Source: Planctomycetota bacterium (GTDB taxonomy: Bacteria > Planctomycetota > Phycisphaerae > Sedimentisphaerales > Anaerohalosphaeraceae). From it: a stretch of DNA of 31,394 bases. The stretch spans positions 1-31,394 of the forward strand of contig DAOVVQ010000004.1 of the NCBI GenBank assembly GCA_030637065.1, given 5' to 3'. The notes below the pieces were generated by a model that saw only the letters and a program-made list of their open reading frames with translations, was not told the DNA's origin and did not search any database. A program made the position numbers and the translations under genes. Positions 7,105 through 14,030 of this stretch are shown here, one piece after another (within the stretch, counting starts at the first letter, position 1; each line of letters starts with the position of its first letter).

Positions 7105-8490
7105 ATGCAAAAAGCAAAGATACTGATTGTTGACGATGACAGGATAATACTCGACTCCCTGTGCGAGTACCTGACCCTCGAGGGGTACGAAACCACGGGC
7201 GCCGAATCCTTTACCGCCGCCGTCAGCAAACTTAAAACCCGCCAATTCGCCCTCGTCGTAACCGACGTCAACATGCCGGACGGCGACGGGTTTGAAATAC
7301 TGTCAACGGTCAGGAAACACTACCCGAAAACCGTCGTCATTGTCATCACCGGATACGGGACCATCGAAAGCGCGGTCGAGGCGATCAAAATGGGCGCGTA
7401 TGACTACCTCACCAAGCCCGTTATCGACGATGAATTGCTCCTCGCCGTCGAAAGGGCCATCCGGCAGCAGTCCCTGATCAGCGAAAACCAGTTTCTCCGG
7501 TCGCAACTCGAACGAAAATACAGCATCGACAGCATCATCAGCCAGGACTACAAGATGGCACGGATATTCGAGGTAGTCGAGGCCGTCGCTGACAGCAATA
7601 CAACCATGCTGATGACCGGGCCTTCCGGGACCGGCAAGAGCATGCTCGCACGCGCCATCCACCAGCGATCGAGCCGAAAAGATAAGCCCTTCATCGAGGT
7701 TAGCTGCGGAGCCCTGCCCGAGACGCTGCTGGAAAGCGAACTCTTCGGCCATGTAAAAGGCTCATTCACCGGGGCGGTGCGCGACAAGGACGGTAAATTC
7801 TTTGCCGCTGACGGAGGAACCATCTTCCTCGACGAAATCTCACTCGCCTCGCCGATCATGCAGGTTAAGCTGCTGCGGGTCCTGCAAAGCCGGCAGTTCG
7901 AGCCCGTCGGAAGCAACAAGACGATCACCGTCGACACTCGCGTCATACTGGCTACCAACAGGAATCTCGAGGACGAGGTAAAGGCCGGGCGGTTCAGAGA
8001 GGACCTGTTCTACCGCGTCAACGTCGTCAGTATCAACCTGCCGCCGTTAGGCGAACGCCTCGGCGATGTGCCGCTCCTGGCGCAACACTTCATCGAGCAT
8101 TTTTGCCGGATACACGCAAAAGGCAAACGCCGGATCGAGGATAGCGCGATGAACTGTCTGCAGCATTATACATGGCCGGGAAATGTCCGCGAGTTGGAAA
8201 ATGTCATGGAAAGGGCCGCACTGCTGAGCAAGGGCGACACCGTCGACATTAACAGTCTGCCGCCGAAACTCGTCGAGAAGAGCCAGGTTGCAACCAGCCG
8301 TAACTGCGCCAACCTTAGCCTCAAGGAATCGCTCGCAGAACCGGAAAGGCAGATCATACGCACCGCGCTGCATGCAAACAACTGGAACAGGCAGGAAACC
8401 GCCAAGGCGCTCCAGATCAACCGGACGACCCTCTATAAGAAGATGAAACGATACGGACTCGAAGCCGAAGCGGCAAAACTGGGAATCTAA
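7105..8490 (+). CDS. Sigma-54-dependent response regulator (NtrC family)
   Basis: The 461-residue protein has three parts. The receiver domain spans about 1-120, with acidic pocket D10-D12, phosphoacceptor Asp54, Thr82 and Lys104. The AAA+ domain spans about 140-375, with Walker A GPSGTGKS (172-179), loop GSFTGA (219-224), Walker B TIFLDE (239-244) and the arginine-finger region FREDLFYR (297-304). A Fis-type helix-turn-helix lies at about 405-455 (NRQETAKALQINRTTLYKK). It should hydrolyse ATP to open promoters with sigma-54 holoenzyme when phosphorylated by the upstream kinase. The sigma-54-contacting loop reads GSFTGA instead of GAFTGA. Ser at the second position occurs in active members, so function is probably kept. 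No clear sigma-54 promoter (TGGCAC-N5-TTGC) was seen in the window, so its targets are probably elsewhere. Confidence 0.95.
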   Translation: MQKAKILIVDDDRIILDSLCEYLTLEGYETTGAESFTAAVSKLKTRQFALVVTDVNMPDGDGFEILSTVRKHYPKTVVIVITGYGTIESAVEAIKMGAYDYLTKPVIDDELLLAVERAIRQQSLISENQFLRSQLERKYSIDSIISQDYKMARIFEVVEAVADSNTTMLMTGPSGTGKSMLARAIHQRSSRKDKPFIEVSCGALPETLLESELFGHVKGSFTGAVRDKDGKFFAADGGTIFLDEISLASPIMQVKLLRVLQSRQFEPVGSNKTITVDTRVILATNRNLEDEVKAGRFREDLFYRVNVVSINLPPLGERLGDVPLLAQHFIEHFCRIHAKGKRRIEDSAMNCLQHYTWPGNVRELENVMERAALLSKGDTVDINSLPPKLVEKSQVATSRNCANLSLKESLAEPERQIIRTALHANNWNRQETAKALQINRTTLYKKMKRYGLEAEAAKLGI

Positions 8491-8523
8491 TTAACCCAAA
8501 CTGACCGATGGTCAGTTTGTTAA
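8491..8523. terminator. Hairpin after the response regulator gene
   Basis: Directly after the TAA of the regulator gene, arms AAACTGACC and GGTCAGTTT pair around a GAT loop (8498-8518). They are extended by outer TTAAC and GTTAA across a 2-nt bulge. The run that follows is A-rich rather than T-rich on the plus strand. It therefore fits an end of transcription only loosely, and could equally serve the minus-strand zinc-ribbon gene that ends at 8667. Confidence 0.55.
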
Positions 8524-8551
8524 ATTAAAAATCAAAGATTAAAAATCAAAA
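8524..8551. repeat. Heptanucleotide short tandem repeats, four units
   Basis: Four successive 7-mers read ATTAAAA, ATCAAAG, ATTAAAA, ATCAAAA. They resemble the short tandemly repeated heptads found between genes in cyanobacteria and planctomycetes. The same style of heptad occurs inside three of the giant propeller genes (about 19358, 23310 and 26611). Confidence 0.7.
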
Positions 8552-8559
8552 TTGCGGTT

Positions 8560-8640
8560 TCGGCCTTTGGCCGAGGCTATTGTAAATAAAGGGGCAACTT
8601 GCCATAAGTTTGGCAGCGTGGGCCAAGGCCCACCCTACGG
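8560..8640. repeat. Two further palindromes, including REP-like copy 2
   Basis: TCGGCC-TTT-GGCCGA forms a hairpin at 8560-8574. A second palindrome with arms GTGGGCC and GGCCCAC around AA lies at about 8618-8633 and ends in CCTACGG. Its reverse complement has the CCGTAGG-palindrome-GC arrangement seen at 2531-2560. Together with the hairpin and heptads before it, the whole spacer after the regulator gene is repeat sequence. Confidence 0.55.
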
Positions 8641-8666
8641 TTTTTTCGCCTCCGCCGGCTGCTTTG

Positions 8667-8897
8667 CTATGCCGCTTCGATCGGCGGCGCCTGACGCTCG
8701 TGTTTCAGGAGCGCGTCGAACAGGTCCCGGTCCCAAACCTCGAAATCGGGAATCCTGGCATCCAACGAAAACTCCCCCATCTCCCGCACGCCAGCGGTAT
8801 TGACCTGCCCGCATTCCTGACAGCGAACCGCCCTGCCGGCGTATTTAAGCGGCAGCTTCCGCGACACCCCACATTTTTTGCACTCTACAACAACCAT
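8667..8897 (-). CDS. Small zinc-ribbon protein
   Basis: The 76-residue product begins MVVVECKKCGVSRKLPLKYA and continues to a second CQECG, so Cys6, Cys9, Cys26 and Cys29 make a compact four-Cys zinc ribbon like those at the N-termini of many planctomycete and deltaproteobacterial proteins. The remaining 45 residues are acidic and have no domain I recognise. There is no signal peptide. GGGAGA lies about 13 nt upstream of the ATG, a rather long spacing. The gene is convergent with the response regulator gene and stands alone. It could take part in nucleic-acid or protein contacts, but nothing in the context says which. Confidence 0.65.
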   Translation of the reverse strand: MVVVECKKCGVSRKLPLKYAGRAVRCQECGQVNTAGVREMGEFSLDARIPDFEVWDRDLFDALLKHERQAPPIEAA

Positions 8898-9289
8898 AAT
8901 ATCTATCTATCTCCCGCCAGCCGATATCACCGCGATATAATCCAGGTGCCAACCGGCCAAATCTCTTCTCCGTTATATTCTATCCATTGCCGTCTATTGT
9001 TAAGACGCATTTACCCATGCCCTTATTACAATTATTTTCGTAAATTTAGCAAAAAAACTTCACTCTTTTGCCAAATTAACGCATTTTATCGCATTTTTCC
9101 CATTCCCCGCAAACATCCCATAACCGCCCCAGTTAAACAACAACCGCCCCGCTGGCACTGAATACACGATCAGGCCGATGATGAACTACTTGACTTTTGC
9201 CCCCAATGTGGTATACGGGGAGCAGATTTGTGTACATATAGTAGGTAAGGAGCCAGTGAAGACAAGCTTAACGACTGCACAGCCCCAAA

Positions 9290-9374
9290 CTGGTGCGAGT
9301 CAATGGACACAAACCACAACAAAAAAGTAAACCTGCTCGATTTCGCCAACCTAACAAACCTATGGACACCATAA
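9290..9374. repeat. 85-bp dispersed repeat, copy A
   Basis: By eye 75 of 85 positions match copy B at 11052-11136, with no gaps. Both start CTGGTGC, share a core CAAAAAAGTAAACCT and the block CCTAACAAACCTATGGAC, and end CCATAA. The two copies are in the same orientation and flank the oxidoreductase gene. No open frame is conserved between them in a way that suggests coding. Confidence 0.75.
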
Positions 9375-9399
9375 AAAACCGGATGCACCACGCCCACAT

Positions 9400-9459
9400 T
9401 TGTCATTCCCGCGCTCGCCGCGGCGGAGCGCGTCGCTGCCGGGAAGGCAGGAATGACAA
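9400..9459. repeat. REP-like inverted repeat
   Basis: Outer arms TTGTCATTCC (9400-9409) and GGAATGACAA (9450-9459) are perfect 10-bp complements enclosing a GC-rich interior with its own CCGCGGCGG-type symmetry. The GTCATTCC...GGAATGAC form is typical of widespread intergenic REP or RAYT-associated elements. It lies 20 bp before the -35 element of the oxidoreductase promoter. No RAYT transposase gene is in the window. Confidence 0.65.
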
Positions 9460-9479
9460 TTTTGGTCGGATTAATTGCC

Positions 9480-9508
9480 TTGATTGCCGAGGGAGGTGGG
9501 GTTATAAT
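9480..9508 (+). promoter_or_regulatory. Candidate sigma-70 promoter of the oxidoreductase gene
   Basis: TTGATT (9480-9485) and a perfect TATAAT (9503-9508) are separated by 17 bp. The predicted start near 9515 gives a leader of about 105 nt before the ATG at 9621, which has a strong purine-rich RBS. No operator dyad was seen directly on the promoter. Confidence 0.6.
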
Positions 9509-9620
9509 CCGGTTTTGTGAGGAAGTGAAAATATGTCTCTGGCCTATTGCTTACGAATATGGACTAATGGGTCGGATTAAGGCGTGAAATCCGCGATCAA
9601 GACTCAGGAAAGGAAGACTC

Positions 9621-10961
9621 ATGCAAAAATCTACGACTCGAAGAAATTTCTTGAAAAAGGCATCCGCAGTATCGGCTGGTATGACTCTGGCCTCAGTTGG
9701 TATGTCCGCGGAAAGCTATGCACGCATTAAAGGCGCCAACGATCGTTTGAATTTCGCGGTGGTCGGCGTCCGCTCCCGAGGCAAAGCCCATTTAGAGGCC
9801 CTTGCCGACTGCAAGAACGTAAATCTTAGTCATATCTGCGAAGTGGACCAGCGGTATGTCGAAGACTTTTCTAAGAATACGGCGAAGGCATTCGGCCAAA
9901 AGCCCCGACTCGTCAAGGATTTCCGCAAACTAATGGAGATCAAGGATATCGACGCCATCACCGTAGCTACCCCCGAACATTGGCACGCTCCAATGGCCAT
10001 TATGGGTTTGCAGGCTGGTAAGCATGTGTATCTGGAAAAACCCTGCAGCCACAACCCGCGAGAAGGCGAACTACTGATCAGGGCCCAGAAGAAGTACAAA
10101 CCCCTGATCCAGATGGGCAACCAGCAGCGATCATCGGCACATACCATCTACATCATCGAAAAGATCAAAGCCGGACTCATCGGCAAGGTTTACTACGCCA
10201 AGGCATTTTACTACAACAATCGCGGCCCGATCGGCGTCGGCAAAGAAGTCCCCGTCCCGTCTTATCTCGACTGGGAACTGTGGCAGGGCCCGGCCCCGCG
10301 CCGTCCTTATAAGGACAATCTGCACCCGTATAACTGGCACTGGTTCTGGCACTATGGCACCGGTGAATCCCTCAACAACGGCACGCACGAAGTGGACGTA
10401 TGCCGCTGGGCTCTGGGCGTGGACTATCCCAAAAAGGTCTCTACCAGTGGCGGACGATACCACTTTAAGGACGACTGGGAGTTCTATGACACGATGGTTA
10501 CCGGCTTCGACTACGGCGACAAAACCTTAGTGTGGGAAGGGATCAGTTGCCAGGGCAAAAGAGACCTCGGTCGCGGTTCCTACATCTACGGCACCGAAGG
10601 CTCCGTATTCATCGACCGAAAAGGTTACACACACTTAAGCACCGACAATAAAGTCATCGAGGAATTCGGCGGCGACGGCGGCGGTCAAAACGACACAGCC
10701 AACTTAGTCGGCGGCGGGGAGATGACCACCATGCATTTCCGAAACTTCATAGAGGCTGTCAGGAGCAACGATAAGAAAAAACTGCATTCCCCCATCGACG
10801 ATGCCAGCATCAGCGTCACGACCCTCCACCTAACCAACATCGCATGGAAGATGGGCCGTTCGCTCGAAACCAATCCAAAGACCGGACGCATCCTCAACGA
10901 CAAAGAGGCAATGGCCATGTGGGGCCGAGAGTACGAAAAAGGCTGGGAGCCAAAGGTTTAA
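9621..10961 (+). CDS. Tat-exported Gfo/Idh/MocA-family oxidoreductase
   Basis: The 446-residue protein begins with a Tat-type leader: TTRRNFLKKAS (twin Arg at 7-8), a hydrophobic stretch to about 29 and a following Ala-rich site. A Rossmann fold follows, with the glycine-rich loop VVGVRSRGKAH (47-57), ATPEHWHA (116-123) and GKHVYLEKP (133-141). Lys140 in EKP is the conserved family Lys that contributes to NAD(P) and substrate binding. HFRNFIEAVRSN near 370 and the C-terminal domain complete the family pattern. Members interconvert sugars or sugar alcohols with tightly held NAD(P). Export folded by Tat with cofactor bound is common in planctomycetes. GGAAAGGAAG lies 6-15 nt upstream of the ATG. 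The gene is monocistronic and flanked by direct repeats. The sugar substrate cannot be told from sequence. Confidence 0.92.
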   Translation: MQKSTTRRNFLKKASAVSAGMTLASVGMSAESYARIKGANDRLNFAVVGVRSRGKAHLEALADCKNVNLSHICEVDQRYVEDFSKNTAKAFGQKPRLVKDFRKLMEIKDIDAITVATPEHWHAPMAIMGLQAGKHVYLEKPCSHNPREGELLIRAQKKYKPLIQMGNQQRSSAHTIYIIEKIKAGLIGKVYYAKAFYYNNRGPIGVGKEVPVPSYLDWELWQGPAPRRPYKDNLHPYNWHWFWHYGTGESLNNGTHEVDVCRWALGVDYPKKVSTSGGRYHFKDDWEFYDTMVTGFDYGDKTLVWEGISCQGKRDLGRGSYIYGTEGSVFIDRKGYTHLSTDNKVIEEFGGDGGGQNDTANLVGGGEMTTMHFRNFIEAVRSNDKKKLHSPIDDASISVTTLHLTNIAWKMGRSLETNPKTGRILNDKEAMAMWGREYEKGWEPKV

Positions 10962-10980
10962 CCACCCGGCCCCGCTGCAC

Positions 10981-11020
10981 GGGCAACTGCCTTATAGGCA
11001 GATAAGATTCGTTGCCCATG
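10981..11020. repeat. Nested palindrome, REP-like copy 3 or terminator
   Basis: Outer arms GGGCAAC (10981-10987) and GTTGCCC (11011-11017) enclose an inner hairpin TGCCT-TAT-AGGCA (10988-11000). The right end continues as CCCATGCGGTTTATTT, sharing CCCATGCGG with copy 1 at about 2553. It lies 20 nt after the oxidoreductase stop codon, so it could also stop transcription, although the downstream T run is short. Confidence 0.5.
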
Positions 11021-11051
11021 CGGTTTATTTGGTCATTAGAATTTTGAGGTT

Positions 11052-11136
11052 CTGGTGCCAGTCAATGGACATAAACCATGACAAAAAAGTAAACCTAAAC
11101 GACTTCGCCCACCTAACAAACCTATGGACCCCATAA
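11052..11136. repeat. 85-bp dispersed repeat, copy B
   Basis: This is the partner of the copy at 9290-9374, same orientation, 75 of 85 positions identical by eye. It lies between the palindrome after the oxidoreductase gene and the promoter region of the ECF sigma gene. Differences are scattered substitutions rather than indels, which argues against a recent tandem slip and for two older insertions or an old duplication. Confidence 0.75.
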
Positions 11137-11211
11137 GACCCGTCTGTCAGCAGTTCAAGATTCATACAAAAAAAGATTTTTTGCGCTTATTTTCAGCATG
11201 AAATCAGACTA

Positions 11212-11217
11212 TATAAT
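11212..11217 (+). promoter_or_regulatory. Candidate -10 element of the ECF sigma gene
   Basis: A perfect TATAAT lies in an AT-rich stretch 38 nt before the ATG at 11255. No good -35 element stands 16-19 bp upstream, so the promoter may need an activator or may not be used. I did not see a convincing ECF-type GGAAC promoter for self-regulation. Confidence 0.3.
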
Positions 11218-11254
11218 AAACGCCAATCGGAAATTTGTTAAATATGCTCAGTAG

Positions 11255-11791
11255 ATGGATAAAAGCTTAGAAATACAATTGATAGAGCAGGCTTTAGCCG
11301 GTGACCTCGAAAGCTTTGGGGAGCTTTGCTCAAACTACTACAGCTCCATGCTTGCGATCGCATATTCTGTGCTTACCGACCATCACCTGGCCGAGGACGC
11401 TGCACAGGAAGCTTTTGCCCGGGCACTAAGAAATCTGAATAAATTGAAAAGTAAAGAAAAATTTGCCTTCTGGCTTGCTCGCATCTGCAGAAATGTCGCC
11501 AAAGACATGGCCAGATCAAGGTCAAGGCTGAAAAATAGTGACGACCTTTCGCAACTGCCCGCAGGCCCCGATAAGGACTGCGATCACAAGGCTGTAAATG
11601 ACGCTCTTAACAGTCTCTCCGCTCCTGACAGAGAGCTGATAACCTTGCGATACTACGACAATCTTCCTTATGAAAAAATCTCAGACGTACTGCGATTATC
11701 AAAACCGGCAATCAACGGAAGGCTTCACAGGGCAAGAAAAAAAATGGCTAAGTACTTACGAAAAACCGGTTTCCCTGAGGTGCGATCATGA
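11255..11791 (+). CDS. ECF-family RNA polymerase sigma factor
   Basis: The 178-residue protein has sigma region 2 at about 25-90, with DAAQEAFARALRNL at 48-61 and FAFWLARICRNVAKD at 70-84, and region 4 at about 115-170, with LSAPDRELITLRYYDNLPYEKISDVLRLSKPAINGRLHRARKK arranged as a helix-turn-helix. Regions 1 and 3 are absent, as expected for ECF sigmas. It should direct RNA polymerase to a small regulon in response to an envelope or extracellular signal. No clear Shine-Dalgarno stands before the ATG. Its 3' end overlaps the next gene by ATGA (11788-11791), which implies translational coupling with the membrane protein downstream, the likely partner. Confidence 0.92.
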   Translation: MDKSLEIQLIEQALAGDLESFGELCSNYYSSMLAIAYSVLTDHHLAEDAAQEAFARALRNLNKLKSKEKFAFWLARICRNVAKDMARSRSRLKNSDDLSQLPAGPDKDCDHKAVNDALNSLSAPDRELITLRYYDNLPYEKISDVLRLSKPAINGRLHRARKKMAKYLRKTGFPEVRS

Positions 11792-13905
11792 ACCACAAGG
11801 AAAACATAAAATCATTAGACGAACTTCTCGGTTACACGATCAAACGTGATAACCTCAAGTTCGACTTCGATAAATGGCAGGAAACATATAAAGATGCCAT
11901 CCATGATTTCAGGATGAACATCACAAAACAACATGCTGCAAAGGCACGCCAGAGCGTTTGGAGAATAATAGCGGGATCCAGAATCACAAAACTAACCACG
12001 GCAGCAGCAGCCTTAATTCTGCTTGTGTTCGGTATATATACTTTTACAGGTTCGATCGACGGAACAAACATAGCCTTTGCAAAGGCTATGGAACACTTTG
12101 TCGCCGCCCGGACAGCCCGCTTTGACCTGTCGATTGAATTCGGTGACCAGCCTCCGCAAACATCGAGTTTCCTCTATGACGCAAAGGGTTACATCAGGCA
12201 GAACATGGCAAACGGAACTGTCAATTTCGTAGACTACAACCAAAACAAAGTCCTCTCGCTCGACCATGACTCTAAAACCGTTTCAATACGGGACATTAGA
12301 AAACGCGATTTCCACAACGCCCTTTACGATTTGTTTACAGAATTGCAGGATTTGATCCAGCAGGCTATCGATCTGGGCCACGGCCCCGTCGAATCGCTCG
12401 GCACAAAAACCATTGACGGCTGTCACGCCTATGGCTTTCGGGTGGAAACCACAGGTCAGTCGTCGTCCCTTTTCTGGCAGGGTAAGGGGACGCTTACAAT
12501 ATGGGCCGACGCAGAAACAGACTTCCCACTGCAACTGCAATGGTACAACAACATAACCGGTATCAAGGCAACCGTCGCAAATCTTAGTTTGGATCAGGTG
12601 TTCAGCCTCGAAGAAGCGGGCATCTCGATCCCCGAAGATTATACTATTAGAGACGAAACATTACCTCCTCCCGAGCCAAAACAGCAACCGCATGAAACAA
12701 CTGCCTCAGTTGAACCCGAACCGCAGCAAATAGACCCCAACGAAACACGCGAGCCCAGCGACGAACAATCACCGACGGAGCATAACGATACAATTGAACC
12801 TGATGACATCCCGGAAACCGAACCGCAGCAGCCGGAGCTTAACGAAACACCCGCCATTAACATCGCGTACCTTACAGAAGGCCTTGATAAAAATGAACAG
12901 ACACTGATCAAGTTATTCCACAGTTGGACTTTTCTCACCAAAGGCAAATTCCCATCGTCACTTACTGTAGATGCGATCAAAGACATCGACCCTGATGCAC
13001 AGATCACGTTTAAGCAGAAAGGATGGTCGTCTGGATTTCATGCCAATTTACCCAACCTCTTAGACGGTTGGAAACCAGACATAGACCCAAATGATTATAC
13101 CTATAAAGAGAAACAACAGGTTAAAGAAAAACGTGGCCCGCTATATAAGGAATTGCAGAGGCAATTTCAAGAAGAGTTTAGTCATATAGATCTGCATATC
13201 AAAAATATTGCCGGTGGTTTTCAGACAGTCAACTCTCTGCCTGCCAAATCCGACTGGCACTACAACGGCCAAGGCGCAAACACCGGTGATACCGACATGG
13301 CGATCTTCTGGTACAAACCAAATGATTCCAAAACCTACCGTGTCATCTATAGCGATCTGATAATCGAAGATATCCTACCGGAAGATCTGCACCTGATCGA
13401 TAACCCGTCGGAAGCCGAGATTGACAGCCAGGCAAACGATGTACTGGAAACCGCTATCCAGCTCGGTGCTCAAATACCTAAAGACGATCGCAGCAAAGTT
13501 CTCCGCATATTGAGCCTGAATGAAAAGGATTTGATCAAGGGCCTTGCAACTTACCTTGAGTACTCACGCGGCAAGTATCCGGCATCTATTAAGTTTGACA
13601 AAAAGTTTGTGAAGAATTTAGATGGCCTTCTCACAAAAGCATTTAGAGACAACCTCATTGACAAGAAGACCGGCGAAGAGAAAATCCTGGACATTGGCTT
13701 TGCATGTTTTTTTTATGACAAACTCATTAGAGAAAAGAAAGACCCTGCATATTATGGTAATTCTGTAACAGTGAATGATCCCAACACAATCCTTGTCCGC
13801 TGGAAGTTGTCAAGGAACAAATACCGTGTCATCTACGCCAGTCTTGAGGCGGAAACAGTCACAATCGATCAATTAACCGAACTTGAAAGCCAATTACCAA
13901 AATAA
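11788..13905 (+). CDS. Large one-pass membrane protein coupled to the ECF sigma factor (possible anti-sigma)
   Basis: The 705-residue protein has a short cytoplasmic N-terminus (about 1-67), one transmembrane segment (68-88, TTAAAALILLVFGIYTF) and a large outer part. Residues about 95-285 (FAKAMEHFVAARTARFDLSI..., WADAETDFPLQLQWY, LDQVFSLEEAGISIPEDY) resemble the LolA-like or outer-membrane-lipoprotein-sorting fold seen in such planctomycete proteins. A Pro/Glu-rich linker (290-355) leads to two copies of a domain: unit 1 at about 362-530 and unit 2 at about 572-690, sharing [YF]xxxxxGK[YF]PxS near their starts and YRVIY near their ends. The gene overlaps the sigma gene, so by position it may restrain that sigma factor, but no zinc-binding anti-sigma motif (HxxxCxxC) is present in the N-terminus. 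The anti-sigma role is therefore only inferred. Confidence 0.75.
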   Translation: MNHKENIKSLDELLGYTIKRDNLKFDFDKWQETYKDAIHDFRMNITKQHAAKARQSVWRIIAGSRITKLTTAAAALILLVFGIYTFTGSIDGTNIAFAKAMEHFVAARTARFDLSIEFGDQPPQTSSFLYDAKGYIRQNMANGTVNFVDYNQNKVLSLDHDSKTVSIRDIRKRDFHNALYDLFTELQDLIQQAIDLGHGPVESLGTKTIDGCHAYGFRVETTGQSSSLFWQGKGTLTIWADAETDFPLQLQWYNNITGIKATVANLSLDQVFSLEEAGISIPEDYTIRDETLPPPEPKQQPHETTASVEPEPQQIDPNETREPSDEQSPTEHNDTIEPDDIPETEPQQPELNETPAINIAYLTEGLDKNEQTLIKLFHSWTFLTKGKFPSSLTVDAIKDIDPDAQITFKQKGWSSGFHANLPNLLDGWKPDIDPNDYTYKEKQQVKEKRGPLYKELQRQFQEEFSHIDLHIKNIAGGFQTVNSLPAKSDWHYNGQGANTGDTDMAIFWYKPNDSKTYRVIYSDLIIEDILPEDLHLIDNPSEAEIDSQANDVLETAIQLGAQIPKDDRSKVLRILSLNEKDLIKGLATYLEYSRGKYPASIKFDKKFVKNLDGLLTKAFRDNLIDKKTGEEKILDIGFACFFYDKLIREKKDPAYYGNSVTVNDPNTILVRWKLSRNKYRVIYASLEAETVTIDQLTELESQLPK

Positions 13906-14030
13906 CTGACAATATACAGAAGAAAGTAATCATCTTCCGACACAAAACTGCTGCCAGAGCTTGAAATACAACACTCCCAACGGAACCTACCATGACTAAA
14001 GCGACCAGCCAGCCGCCCGCTGCCTGCGGT

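Larger units (their letters stand above)
8898..9620. other. Long intergenic region upstream of the oxidoreductase gene
   Basis: About 720 bases hold no gene I can support. The left part (8900-9180) is AT-rich and featureless. The right part carries copy A of an 85-bp dispersed repeat (9290-9374), a REP-like inverted repeat (9400-9459) and a good sigma-70 promoter (9480-9508). An open frame on the minus strand (9170-9406) runs across the dispersed repeat and has no RBS or recognisable domain. Confidence 0.55.

Noticed and set aside
8610..9161. Plus-strand open frame of 183 codons
   Set aside because: It overlaps the four-Cys zinc-ribbon gene on the other strand, begins in a palindrome, has no RBS, and its product shows no domain and is rich in His, Pro and Arg.
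9170..9406. Minus-strand open frame crossing dispersed repeat copy A
   Set aside because: The matching frame in copy B does not give a similar protein, and there is no RBS. The repeat is treated as non-coding.
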